Origin: JBCAXA01 sp038749025
GTDB taxonomy: Bacteria; Pseudomonadota; Gammaproteobacteria; Steroidobacterales; Woeseiaceae
NCBI GenBank assembly: GCA_038749025.1
Contig: JBCDIL010000001.1
Span: forward strand, 62,001 to 126,000
DNA length: 64,000 nt
Direction of reading: 5' to 3'
The position numbers were made by a program, and so were the translations under genes. How positions within the stretch are numbered: position 1 is the stretch's first letter; every line of letters begins with the position of its first letter. This document shows positions 40,751-49,711 of this stretch, piece by piece. The notes below the pieces were generated by a model that was not told the origin of the DNA, ran no database searches, and was given only the letters and a program-made list of their open reading frames with translations.

Positions 40751-41512
40751 CTACGCCGTGCGGCCAGCGTCGATCGGAATAGTCGCCCCGTTGATGTAGC
40801 GCGATGCGCTGCTTAACAGCCACACCACCGCCGCGGCGATGTCCTGCATGTCGCCAAACTGTTGTGACGGAATGTCTTTCTGCAGCTGCTCAAAGATCTC
40901 GGGCGATTGGGCGCGAAATTCTTCGAATTTTTCGGTTGCAATGATGCCAGGTGCGATTACGTTGCAGCGAATCTGGCGGTCGGCGTATTCCAGCGCGACC
41001 GATCGGGTCAGCCCGATAACACCCCACTTAGCCGCACTGTAGTCAGCCATCGCCCGAACACCTTGCAAACCACCCGTAGAGCTGTTGTTGACAATGGCGC
41101 CACCGCCCGAGCGGAGCAACAGCGGTATCTCGGCGCGCAGCAAATAGAAAACGGCCGTTAAGTTGACGCTGAGAGTATCGTGCCAACGCTCGAGCGGCGT
41201 CTCGTCAAAAGCGCCGTGGCCAAATGTATGGCCCAAGTTGTTAAACACACCGTCGAGCCGACCGTAGTGGCTATCTATCGCGTCGATTGTCGCTTGCGCT
41301 GACGCGGGGTCAGTACCGTCCAGTTCTAGCGCTAGCGCATCGCCACCTGCTCGAACGATGTCCGCCGCCAAGTCATCGCAGAGCGACTTCCGACGCGCGG
41401 CGACAACGACGCGAGCACCCGCTTCGGCCAGCGCCAGTGCCGAGCGGCGCCCCATACCGGAGCTGGCACCGGCAACGAAACAGACGCGCCCTTGCAAATT
41501 CCCATAGCTCAT
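40751..41512 (-). CDS. Short-chain dehydrogenase/reductase (2)
   Basis: Start at the ATG of MSYGNLQGRVCFVAG; an ATG 13 codons earlier is less likely. 253 residues. Classical SDR: VCFVAGASSGMGRRSALALAEAG (cofactor site), VFNNLG for the NNAG motif, NNSSTGGLQGVRAMADYSAAKWG with Ser, Tyr and Lys of the active site, and CNVIAPGIIATE after it. The Arg after the Gly-rich loop and the following AARRK suggest NADP(H). It is probably a ketoacyl- or alcohol-dehydrogenase type enzyme. It converges on the membrane-protein gene and is not in an obvious operon. Confidence 0.92.
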   Translation of the reverse strand: MSYGNLQGRVCFVAGASSGMGRRSALALAEAGARVVVAARRKSLCDDLAADIVRAGGDALALELDGTDPASAQATIDAIDSHYGRLDGVFNNLGHTFGHGAFDETPLERWHDTLSVNLTAVFYLLRAEIPLLLRSGGGAIVNNSSTGGLQGVRAMADYSAAKWGVIGLTRSVALEYADRQIRCNVIAPGIIATEKFEEFRAQSPEIFEQLQKDIPSQQFGDMQDIAAAVVWLLSSASRYINGATIPIDAGRTA

Positions 41513-41626
41513 TGGCCGACGGTGCCAGTCTGTCGCAGTGGTCGCAATCAAACTTTCGTCTAAACCTATGCAGGTGAGGTATTGCCACCTTTATAATGAA
41601 CGAGACTCGTCGTTTTGCACGCCACC

Positions 41627-42346
41627 ATGCTGAAGCGCTTCCTATTCGTCGCCAACACTGTCGTGTTGGTCATGCTCACTGCGTCCCCTGCAGGCGCCCA
41701 GAACACGGCCGGCGTTCCGCCGCCGGGATTTCCGGACGGGCATGAATCGCTGCAATACCGAGTTGCCTACGAGACAGATACCGATGCGTTCGCTCACCGA
41801 CTGCACTATCAACAGGCGTTCGATGAAAAAAAACTGTGGCGAATTATCGTCCAAGGCCGCAAAACCAACGATCGCGACAACGACTTCGATTTCGCACAGG
41901 GAGAGATTTTCTGGCGCCTGACGGGCCCAACGCGACGCTGGCAACATGGCCTGCGGTTCGACCTCAGAGTCCGCCATGAGGGACGACCCGCCACGTTTGG
42001 GTTGAACTGGTCGAATGAATTTACGTTCGCCGACGACTGGCGCTTTCGTACGGTCGTACTGACCGCCATTGATGTCGGTGATGGCGCCCGTGACGGTGTG
42101 TTTTTGCAAACCCGTAATCAACTCAATTACGCGCTAGCGCCGCGCCAAAACATCGGCTTCGAACTTTACAGCGTATACGGATCAAGCAAAGACATACCCA
42201 GTCTTAAAGACCAAAATCACCAACTCGGGCCGTACGTCGTTCTGCCGCTCGGCGACAAATGGCAGCTGTTCGGTTCGGCGCTGGCAGGGTTAACCGATGA
42301 GTCGCAAGACTTGAATTTGAAGCTCTGGTTTACCCGCGCGCTGTGA
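41627..42346 (+). CDS. Predicted outer-membrane beta-barrel protein
   Basis: Start at the ATG of MLKRFLFVANTVVLVMLTA, with a signal peptide ending near AGAQ; a TTG four codons earlier is open. 239 residues. The mature part has many alternating amphipathic strands (HGLRFDLRVRHEG, FRTVVLTAIDVG, NIGFELYSVYGSS, KWQLFGSALAGL) and ends in a near-terminal aromatic (LKLWFTRAL), in keeping with a small outer-membrane barrel. No family comes to mind. The neighbours do not suggest a role. Confidence 0.68.
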   Translation: MLKRFLFVANTVVLVMLTASPAGAQNTAGVPPPGFPDGHESLQYRVAYETDTDAFAHRLHYQQAFDEKKLWRIIVQGRKTNDRDNDFDFAQGEIFWRLTGPTRRWQHGLRFDLRVRHEGRPATFGLNWSNEFTFADDWRFRTVVLTAIDVGDGARDGVFLQTRNQLNYALAPRQNIGFELYSVYGSSKDIPSLKDQNHQLGPYVVLPLGDKWQLFGSALAGLTDESQDLNLKLWFTRAL

Positions 42347-42350
42347 CCGT

Positions 42351-42638
42351 TTAGCGCAGCTCAGCGGCGTCCACTCGCGGCCACCGACCACCGACATCGG
42401 CGACGTGAAAGACTAGGGCGGCGACCAAGCAACTTGCCGTTACCGGCCAGCTAAACCCCTTAAGGACGCTGCCCAGCGCAAGCATTAACGACCCGCCCGC
42501 ACCGAGATTCGCCAGTAACGCCAATACTGGGATACCGCGACCCGTGGTTGCACGGTACAGAGAGAGCGCAGTGAATTCGAATGCAACCACCGCAACCATG
42601 ATGTCAACGATCCGACCGGACTCAATTAGTTCTTGCAC
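42351..42638 (-). CDS. Small membrane protein, three helices
   Basis: A 95-residue protein with three hydrophobic helices (IVDIMVAVVAFEFTALSLYR, VLALLANLGAGGSLMLALGS, WPVTASCLVAALVFHVADVG). It converges on the outer-membrane barrel gene with four bases between stops. Length and sequence give no family. Real coding is likely but not certain. Confidence 0.55.
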   Translation of the reverse strand: MQELIESGRIVDIMVAVVAFEFTALSLYRATTGRGIPVLALLANLGAGGSLMLALGSVLKGFSWPVTASCLVAALVFHVADVGGRWPRVDAAELR

Positions 42639-42797
42639 GTTGTCTCCCGTATGCCAGTGGCTCCGGGCATCTGAACGCCAAACGGCCAGTAACTCAAGCG
42701 CTAACCCATAATGTGGAGGTCAAAACGTGGCCTACTTCGCGCCTGATGTTGGTAAAACCCGGCACAATAAACCGTCAACGATTTGACTAAGAGTCTT

Positions 42798-43997
42798 ATG
42801 TCGTCTCCGATCACCTACATTATGGTTGCGCTAACACTGACCAGCGCGATCATCGCCACCACGTTCTATTTAGCGTGGCGGTACCTCGGTGGCGAACGGC
42901 ATACGCTGACGTGGGCACAGTCGTTTTTGGCAGCGACGTGCCAGTGGCTTTGCAATCTACTAGCGCCTTGGTTCCCGAGCCACGAGGCGCATTGGGTGGC
43001 CGCTAATGCGTTCGCGGTTGCAGTGGTCACACTCGGCATTAAAGGTCATTGCGAACGAACTCAGTGCGACGTGCTGCCGAACAAATTGTGGCCGGCTGCG
43101 TTTGTCGTTTTCGCCGGTGTTTTTGCAACCACGGTTGTCTGGCCGCATGTGGGGCTGCAGACGAGCCTAGTACCGACGTTTTCGGCAGCCGGCTTATTGC
43201 TGAGCGCAATTATTGTGCTGCGCTTTCGCGAGCAGCTTTATGCCGCTGAATGGGCGGTCGCCGGCGCACTGTCACTCGTTGCCTTGGTGCAATTGTCCGC
43301 TGCGGCCGTGGCATTGCAGCAAGGAGCCGCCGGCGATCCGGTGTTCCGCGAAGCGTATTTGCACTTCACGTTTTTGGCCCTGCCGGGTGGCTATGCGGCC
43401 GTCGCGATGTTTACTGTGTTTCTACTCGCCTCCGATTTTTCGTTGGATATGAAACGGCTAGCAGTCCATGACCAACTCACGGGATTACTCAATCGCCGCG
43501 GCTTTGGGGAACACGGAGCCCGGACCTACTCGGCCGCGCGGCGCGAAGGCTCCGCTGTCGCTGTCATCGTTACCGATATCGACCGCTTCAAAGAAATCAA
43601 CGACGGTTATGGTCACCACACCGGCGACGCAGCTATTCAGCATTTCGCCGAGCTGCTCCTGACCGAGCGCCGCGGCAGCGATTTCGCTGCCCGTCTAGGC
43701 GGTGAGGAGTTCGCTTTGGTACTGCCTGGGACCGACCTGAGTCGAGCGATCCGCGTTGCGGAACGCTTACGTGAACGCATCGCGAGCAGCGGCATGGTTA
43801 CCGCTGCTGGCGAGCTCAAGATTACGGCAAGCTTCGGGGTCGCCGCGTTGAACAGTGAAGACACCTGCTTGTCGGATGTCATCGTTAGAGCCGACCGAGC
43901 CGTGTACCAATCCAAACGCGACGGCCGTAATCGCGTCTCACTCGATGCCTCACAATTGCTCTACGTTGACGACGAGATCCGTACGGTCTCGGCCTAG
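42798..43997 (+). CDS. Diguanylate cyclase (GGDEF)
   Basis: I use the ATG of MSSPITYIMV, with AAGAG five bases ahead; a TTG five codons earlier is open. 399 residues: six or so N-terminal membrane helices (residues 1-210) and a C-terminal GGDEF domain with DQLTGLLNRRGF, DIDRFKEINDGYGH and the active-site motif GGEEF in ARLGGEEFALVLPG. An RxxD inhibitory I-site (RGSD) sits five residues before GGEEF, so the enzyme is probably feedback-controlled by cyclic di-GMP. It makes c-di-GMP from two GTP, which steers attachment and motility. The membrane part has no recognised sensor domain. Confidence 0.93.
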   Translation: MSSPITYIMVALTLTSAIIATTFYLAWRYLGGERHTLTWAQSFLAATCQWLCNLLAPWFPSHEAHWVAANAFAVAVVTLGIKGHCERTQCDVLPNKLWPAAFVVFAGVFATTVVWPHVGLQTSLVPTFSAAGLLLSAIIVLRFREQLYAAEWAVAGALSLVALVQLSAAAVALQQGAAGDPVFREAYLHFTFLALPGGYAAVAMFTVFLLASDFSLDMKRLAVHDQLTGLLNRRGFGEHGARTYSAARREGSAVAVIVTDIDRFKEINDGYGHHTGDAAIQHFAELLLTERRGSDFAARLGGEEFALVLPGTDLSRAIRVAERLRERIASSGMVTAAGELKITASFGVAALNSEDTCLSDVIVRADRAVYQSKRDGRNRVSLDASQLLYVDDEIRTVSA

Positions 43998-44015
43998 CGC
44001 CGCCCGCCGCGACGG

Positions 44016-44471
44016 CTAGGACCCGTCGAATTCAATAATGTCGGCGTTGGCGTTGTTACCGTCGATCGTAACGATTGCCAATGCGATCGGTAGCGAGAAC
44101 CGTCGCGGCCCTGCACTGCCCGGGTTCAAGAACAAGACGCCCTCACGATGGTCAATTCGCGGCTTATGCGAATGGCCCGAGACGATGACATCGAAGCCGG
44201 CGGCGGCTGGGTCCAGGTCAAGCGTCTGCAAATCATGCAAGACGTAAAAATACACACCACCAAGCTCAACGGCTTCGATATCGGGCAGCTCACGGGCCCA
44301 CTTATCGATGTTGCCGCGAATCACGGTCAACGGCGCGATGGCGCGCAATTCATCGACGATCTGCGGTGAGCCGATATCGCCGGCGTGAATGATCGCGTCG
44401 CAGCCTGTCAATTGCTCGACCGCCCAAGGCCGTAACAAGCTGTGCGTATCGGAGATCACGCCGATGCGCAT
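44016..44471 (-). CDS. YfcE/MJ0936-type metallophosphoesterase
   Basis: Start at the ATG of MRIGVISDTHSLLRP, which shares its A with the stop of the glycosylase gene (TGATG). 151 residues, the usual size for YfcE-like phosphodiesterases. Two-metal calcineurin-like motifs: SDTH, HAGDIG, RGNID, and SGHSHKP. It hydrolyses phosphodiester substrates of unknown nature. It is the last gene of an operon with ATP-dependent DNA ligase, Lhr helicase and Nei/Fpg glycosylase genes; repair clusters of the same gene mix (Lhr, ligase, phosphoesterase) are known in Pseudomonas. A role in that pathway is inferred. Confidence 0.88.
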   Translation of the reverse strand: MRIGVISDTHSLLRPWAVEQLTGCDAIIHAGDIGSPQIVDELRAIAPLTVIRGNIDKWARELPDIEAVELGGVYFYVLHDLQTLDLDPAAAGFDVIVSGHSHKPRIDHREGVLFLNPGSAGPRRFSLPIALAIVTIDGNNANADIIEFDGS

Positions 44472-45265
44472 CAGCGTTGTACCTGACACTTGGGGCACCA
44501 GTAGGTCCCGCGATGATGAACACCCAGTCGCTGATACGCGATCGTACCGCCGTCGCAGCGCAGGCAAGCTTTGCCGATACGCCCGTAAACCCACAAACGG
44601 CCCGCCCCATCGCGCTCGAAGCGCGTTACCCGTTTGCCGCCCCCTAAGTTACGCTGCAATAAGTCGGCGGCGCGGTGGTAGATCGACGTCAGCTCGGCGT
44701 CGGTAACGGCACCGAGTCGTGTCGCTGGTGCGAAACGATCCAGAAACATCAATTCGCTCTTGTAAACGTTGCCAATGCCGGCAGCGATCCGTTGATCCAA
44801 CAACACATCTATCAGCAACGCATTAGGGTCCGCAATGTCGCGGGCACGCCGGGCGAGCGCCGCAATATCAACTTGGCTGACGGCGAGATCAGGACCCAAG
44901 CGCATGCGTAAAGCCCGGGCTCGAACGCCGGGCGTGCGAACGACCTCAACCTCTTTCGCATTAAAGCAAACAAAATAGGTATCGGCCGTCGCCAGTACCA
45001 GCGATGCGCGGCGGGCCGGTTTTTGCCAGTCGTCGCGGCTCGGGTAGCTGTGCCAAGAGCCGTGCATCCCAAGATGACTGCGCAGCGCGACGCCGTTGTC
45101 GAAATCGATGAATAAATGTTTGCCGCGCGCCTCAACCCGGTCGACGCGCGAGCCGGCAAACCGCTCGTCGTGTCGCTGCCCCAAGGTAAGTTGCTGGATG
45201 ATTTGCTGTTCCAATCGCGGCGCCAGGTAAGCCGCGATCTTGTGGATCGTATCTCCTTCAGGCAT
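44471..45265 (-). CDS. Fpg/Nei-family DNA glycosylase
   Basis: A 264-residue Fpg/Nei enzyme. The catalytic N-terminus after Met removal is Pro-Glu (PEGDTIHKIAAYL), which marks a bifunctional glycosylase with Pro1 as nucleophile; the central helix-two-turn-helix region (LLDQRIAAGIGNVYKSELMF) and a C-terminal zinc finger (CLRCDGGTIAYQRLG ... TYWCPKCQ) are present. The PEGDTI start fits endonuclease VIII (Nei) more than MutM. It removes oxidised bases from DNA, useful in a pigmented phototroph exposed to singlet oxygen. The start overlaps the end of the Lhr helicase gene by eight bases. Confidence 0.93.
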   Translation of the reverse strand: MPEGDTIHKIAAYLAPRLEQQIIQQLTLGQRHDERFAGSRVDRVEARGKHLFIDFDNGVALRSHLGMHGSWHSYPSRDDWQKPARRASLVLATADTYFVCFNAKEVEVVRTPGVRARALRMRLGPDLAVSQVDIAALARRARDIADPNALLIDVLLDQRIAAGIGNVYKSELMFLDRFAPATRLGAVTDAELTSIYHRAADLLQRNLGGGKRVTRFERDGAGRLWVYGRIGKACLRCDGGTIAYQRLGVHHRGTYWCPKCQVQR

Positions 45266-48200
45266 GACGCTTGGGCGCGATAGTCGCCTCGCTCAACCGA
45301 GTGTCCGTTAGTCCTTGATAGTCGCGAACGAAGCCGTGCTCTAGCAGCACATCGGTCCACGGCGACTCGGTTGCTTTAAGGCCGTCGATTTTCTCGATGG
45401 TGCGAAGGCGTGTGCCGGTTCGCGGCAGGGCGCGCAGTACCTCAATCGCTAATACGAAGCCATCGCTGAACGCAGCAATCGCTTCTGGGAACGTAACGAT
45501 TGAGCGGGCCTTCGGACCCACCCATAGCAACGGTTGTCCGCGGGCGGTAATGACCCACGCGCCATTGGTTCGGCGCGGTTTCGCTTTGTCTGGCGCGGCG
45601 GTCGTCGGCCAAGGTACCAACCCCCCAAACGGGTTCGCCGGGTCTAACGCGGCGATGGCGATTAGTTCGTCGGTGGCGAGCGGCGCATCGCGCTCCTCAG
45701 CGACCGTCCGTTTGGCGCGTAGGCGATCGACCGCACCCGGTAACGCGAACTGAGCCCCGGACAGACCGTCGACGAAATGCCCGCGGCGAGCGCGGCCTTG
45801 CTCCTCAAGCTCGCGGAGGACTTTGTAAATCGGGCTAAAACCGCCTTCGCTGGCCTCAGCAAGCGCTGCGCTGCGGCTCAGCAAGCCATAGCGCTCGAGC
45901 AACAAGCGGGTCTTTGCCACGATTCGCTCTGTCGGTGTGCGCTCTGCCGTAATCAGTGATGACACGCGCACCCAGCGACCCGCAGCGACCGGCGGGCGCC
46001 TGCGCCGCGCTCCGCCGCCGACGAATTCGCGCAGCGGTGCGAACGTATCGTTAGTGATCTGTCCTGCCCACACGAGGTCCCAAACCACGCCGGTTAGCTC
46101 GCGCGCCTTGATCGTCGGTTGAACGCTCTGAACCGCCGCTTCGATCTCGAACAGGAAACTCGCACCGCGTTCGTCCAAATGGGCAAGCACGGCGGCGTGT
46201 AACTCGCTAGCCGGCGTGTAGTCAGCAACGCGCAACAAGTCCGCCACTTGGTGGCGCAGGTAAACCGCCACTCGCCCGTCGCGCGGTCCGCTAGCACCGC
46301 AACCGACCCAAACGATTTGGCCAGTCGCCGCCAGCATGTCGAGCATCTCCGGCCGGAACTGGCGCACCCGAGTCGGCAAAATAACGCTAGACCACAGTGA
46401 CCAAGGCAGTGCGTAGTCCTGCAATTGGGCGATGACCTCTTCGAGACGCGACGGGCCCGACTCGACGGCGGTGACGCCGTGCCAATCCGCAAGGAACAGC
46501 GCCAGTGTCGCGGTATCGACGGCGGCGACCTCGTCGCGCAGACTGGCAAGATTGCGACGTTTGAGGCGCCGTAACACCTCGGCGTCACACCAATCGAGCT
46601 CACTGCCGCCAGGTCGAATCTCGCCGCGAACCAGCGTGCCATCCGCCTCGAGCGCGGCCAGCGTCGCGTCTAGCTGTGCCTCAGCGAGCCCATAACGCGA
46701 ACCGAGATCTTTGGTAAGAAACGGTCCGTGGTAACGCGCGTAACGCTTGACCAACTCGGCGACTGGCGCGGCGACCGTCGTTAAAAAACTGTCGGGAAGT
46801 CCGGGCGGTACCGCGACCCCGAGTGCGTCGCGGTACAGAGCAACCAACTCCGCGGCAATCCAACGACTCTCGTTGTTGACTCGGACTTCGACGGCGCGTC
46901 GCTGGCGACGCAGCGTCGCTAACCAGGTGTCAGCAGGCCCGTCGGTGCGCGCGTCGATCTCGGTCGCCGTTAGATCGCCAAGACGGCGCAAGAGATCGTG
47001 TAGGTCGTCGGCATCGCGCGCGTGACGCTCGGGCGTTAAGAAGCTGAGGTCGTCTTCCAGTTCAGCGATGACATTAGCATCGAGCAACTCGCGCAACTCG
47101 GCCTGACCGAGCAACTCGCCGAGCAAAGCCCGGTCCAACGTCAATGCTTGCGCCTTGCGCTCCGCCAACGGCGCGTCCTGCTCGTACAAGTAAGCCGCGA
47201 CGTAAGCAAACACGAGCGACCGGGCGAAGGGCGATGCCGAACGCGTCTCGACCTCCTCGACCGCAAGCTGCCTCGATCGGATGTCGGTCAGCAGCTCTTT
47301 TAACCCTGGCAAGTCGAAGACATCGGCTAACGCCTGCCGATACGTCTCGACAACGATCGGAAAACTCGGGTAGGCCTGCACCGTCGCTAACAAGTTTTGC
47401 GCTTTGAGTCGCTGCGCCCACAGGGGCGAACGACTGCGCGGATTGCGCCGCCGCAACAACAATGACCGAACGGCATTCTCTCGAAACAGACCGGCAAACA
47501 TCGACGTTGAGGCGAGCTGCTCGGTGACGCGCTCTTCCACGTCATCCGGGTCCGGCAGTAATGCGGTGAGATCAGGTAGCTCGTCCGTATCGGCGAAGCG
47601 CAAGACAATGCCGTCATCGGTGTACATGACCTGCATATCGAACCCGGCGTCGGCGGTTAGCTTGTGCTGCAAGGCCATCGCCCAAGGCGCGTGGATTCGA
47701 GCGCCGAACGGCGTCAGCAAACAAATTCGCCAATCGCCTAGCTCATCGCGAAACCGTTCGATAACAAGACAACGATCAGTCGGCACAACACCGGCGTGGC
47801 TTTTTTGCTCGGCGATGTAACCGGCCAAGTTTCGCGCCGCGTTGGCATCTAGGGTGGTATGCGTGTCGAGCCACCGGCGGGCGTTGGCTTCTGACATGCC
47901 GGCGAGCTCTCGCACCAGTGCGCCGATGGCCCGCCCGAGCTCGACAGGACGCCCCGGTCCGTCGCCGCGCCAAAACGGTAATCGACCCGGTTCGCCGGGA
48001 GCCGGCGAAACACTAACGCGATCTCGACCGATCGCCTCGACGCGCCAGGTACTGGCGCCGAGCATAATGTTGTCGCCGGGCCGCGTCTCAAACACCATTT
48101 CCTCATCGAGTTCGCCGACGCGCGGTCCGTCGTCGCCAAGGTGCACGGCGAAAGCGCCGCGATCGGGAATTGTCCCCCCGTTCATTCGCATCACCATCGC

Positions 48201-49706
48201 CGCACCGCGGCGCGGCGAGAGCGTGTCGTTGCTGCGATCCCAGGTCAGGAGTGGTTTCAGATCAGCGAAATCCCCGGACGGGTAACGGCCACTCAACATG
48301 TCGAGCACACCTTCTAGTGCCACGCGACTGAGCTCACGATAGTTTTGGGCACGACGGACGACGGCCTCGATCTCCGTAACCGTATGCGGCCGCTCGCAAA
48401 CCAGCGCCACGACTTGCTGTGCTAACACATCCAGGGGATTCCGCGGCACCGCCAGTGGCTCGATGTCGGCGGCCAACATACGATCGGCGACGACAGCCGA
48501 TTCCAAAAGGTCGCCGCGAAACTTCGGGTACATCCGCCCCCGACTCACCTCACCCACTCCATGACCGGCGCGGCCGATCCGTTGCAGCCCGCGAGCGACG
48601 GAACCGGGCGATTCGACCAGGAGAACGAGATCGACCGCACCCATATCGATACCGAGCTCTAACGAACTCGTCGCCACGATGCCGCGAATCTGCCCGCTCT
48701 TCAGACCTTCCTCAATCTCTCGCCGACGCTCATGCGAAACGCTACCGTGATGCGCTTGCACGAGCGTATCGTCGGCCAACTCGTTCAGCTTCAACGCGAG
48801 TCGCTCACAAAGACCGCGGGAGTTCACAAAAATAATCGTGGCCGTATGCGCATTGATCGCCGCCAGGAGCTCGGGGTACATGGCAGGCCAAATACCGCGC
48901 TCTTGCTGCGGTGTGCCCACTTCGCGGGCATACAACTGCCCGAGGATTGAGCCTTGCTCAGTGGCCGAGGCAACGGTTGCCGTCGGTGCGTTCATGTCGG
49001 GTACCGGCACGGTCACGGTCAGATCGAGCGATGGTGCGGCGCTGCAGTCCACCGTTTCCACCGGCCGATCTCCACCGAGAAAAGCCGCGATACGTGACAG
49101 CGGTCGGACCGTTGCTGACAGCCCGATCCGCTGTGGGTCCTGTTGGCAGCGGGCGGCCAGCCGCTCGAGCGATAACGCCAGATGCGCTCCGCGTTTCGTC
49201 GCAGCGAGCGCATGAATCTCGTCGACGATGATGGTTTCGACGTGCTCTAAGGTGGCGGCTGCCTTCGAGCCGAGTATTAAGTACAACGACTCTGGCGTTG
49301 TCACGAGGATGTCAGCTGGATTTTTCGCTTGGGCGGCGCGCTCGCGCTGCGGCGTGTCGCCCGTTCGAACGGCGACGCGCGACTCGCGGAACGGGTGGCC
49401 GAGTCGCTCGGCAACGCGCGTTATACCCACGAGTGGCGAACGCAGGTTGCGCTCGACGTCGTAGACCAATGCCTTGAGCGGCGATACATACAAAACCCGA
49501 ACGCCCGGCGGTCGCTCCGAGTCATTGCGGCCCAAGCGGTCGATCGCGGCCAGAAACGCGGCGAGGGTCTTGCCGCTGCCAGTCGGCGCCACAAGCAACG
49601 CGTTACGAGCGGCCGCGATCGCTTGCCAACCGGCGGCTTGCACCGGGGTTGGTGCCGAGAAATTCTCGGTAAACCACGTCGTTGTCGCGTTGTGAAACTC
49701 GCGCAT
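45258..49706 (-). CDS. lhr: Lhr-type large helicase
   Basis: A 1482-residue superfamily 2 helicase of the Lhr group, near the full length expected. N-terminal core: Walker A PTGSGKT (41-47) after PVQAAGWQAI, DEIH box in VDEIHALAATKRG, GLSATVRPL, and later HHGSVSHERRR, TSSLELGIDMGAVDLV and QRIGRAGHGVG. Lhr loads on single-stranded DNA and moves 3' to 5'; the long C-terminal part is of its own type and carries winged-helix folds. It lies in one operon with an ATP-dependent ligase, a DNA glycosylase and a phosphoesterase. ATG of MREFHNATTT is six bases after the ligase stop. Confidence 0.95.
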   Translation of the reverse strand: MREFHNATTTWFTENFSAPTPVQAAGWQAIAAARNALLVAPTGSGKTLAAFLAAIDRLGRNDSERPPGVRVLYVSPLKALVYDVERNLRSPLVGITRVAERLGHPFRESRVAVRTGDTPQRERAAQAKNPADILVTTPESLYLILGSKAAATLEHVETIIVDEIHALAATKRGAHLALSLERLAARCQQDPQRIGLSATVRPLSRIAAFLGGDRPVETVDCSAAPSLDLTVTVPVPDMNAPTATVASATEQGSILGQLYAREVGTPQQERGIWPAMYPELLAAINAHTATIIFVNSRGLCERLALKLNELADDTLVQAHHGSVSHERRREIEEGLKSGQIRGIVATSSLELGIDMGAVDLVLLVESPGSVARGLQRIGRAGHGVGEVSRGRMYPKFRGDLLESAVVADRMLAADIEPLAVPRNPLDVLAQQVVALVCERPHTVTEIEAVVRRAQNYRELSRVALEGVLDMLSGRYPSGDFADLKPLLTWDRSNDTLSPRRGAAMVMRMNGGTIPDRGAFAVHLGDDGPRVGELDEEMVFETRPGDNIMLGASTWRVEAIGRDRVSVSPAPGEPGRLPFWRGDGPGRPVELGRAIGALVRELAGMSEANARRWLDTHTTLDANAARNLAGYIAEQKSHAGVVPTDRCLVIERFRDELGDWRICLLTPFGARIHAPWAMALQHKLTADAGFDMQVMYTDDGIVLRFADTDELPDLTALLPDPDDVEERVTEQLASTSMFAGLFRENAVRSLLLRRRNPRSRSPLWAQRLKAQNLLATVQAYPSFPIVVETYRQALADVFDLPGLKELLTDIRSRQLAVEEVETRSASPFARSLVFAYVAAYLYEQDAPLAERKAQALTLDRALLGELLGQAELRELLDANVIAELEDDLSFLTPERHARDADDLHDLLRRLGDLTATEIDARTDGPADTWLATLRRQRRAVEVRVNNESRWIAAELVALYRDALGVAVPPGLPDSFLTTVAAPVAELVKRYARYHGPFLTKDLGSRYGLAEAQLDATLAALEADGTLVRGEIRPGGSELDWCDAEVLRRLKRRNLASLRDEVAAVDTATLALFLADWHGVTAVESGPSRLEEVIAQLQDYALPWSLWSSVILPTRVRQFRPEMLDMLAATGQIVWVGCGASGPRDGRVAVYLRHQVADLLRVADYTPASELHAAVLAHLDERGASFLFEIEAAVQSVQPTIKARELTGVVWDLVWAGQITNDTFAPLREFVGGGARRRRPPVAAGRWVRVSSLITAERTPTERIVAKTRLLLERYGLLSRSAALAEASEGGFSPIYKVLRELEEQGRARRGHFVDGLSGAQFALPGAVDRLRAKRTVAEERDAPLATDELIAIAALDPANPFGGLVPWPTTAAPDKAKPRRTNGAWVITARGQPLLWVGPKARSIVTFPEAIAAFSDGFVLAIEVLRALPRTGTRLRTIEKIDGLKATESPWTDVLLEHGFVRDYQGLTDTRLSEATIAPKRHA

Positions 49707-49711
49707 TCGCG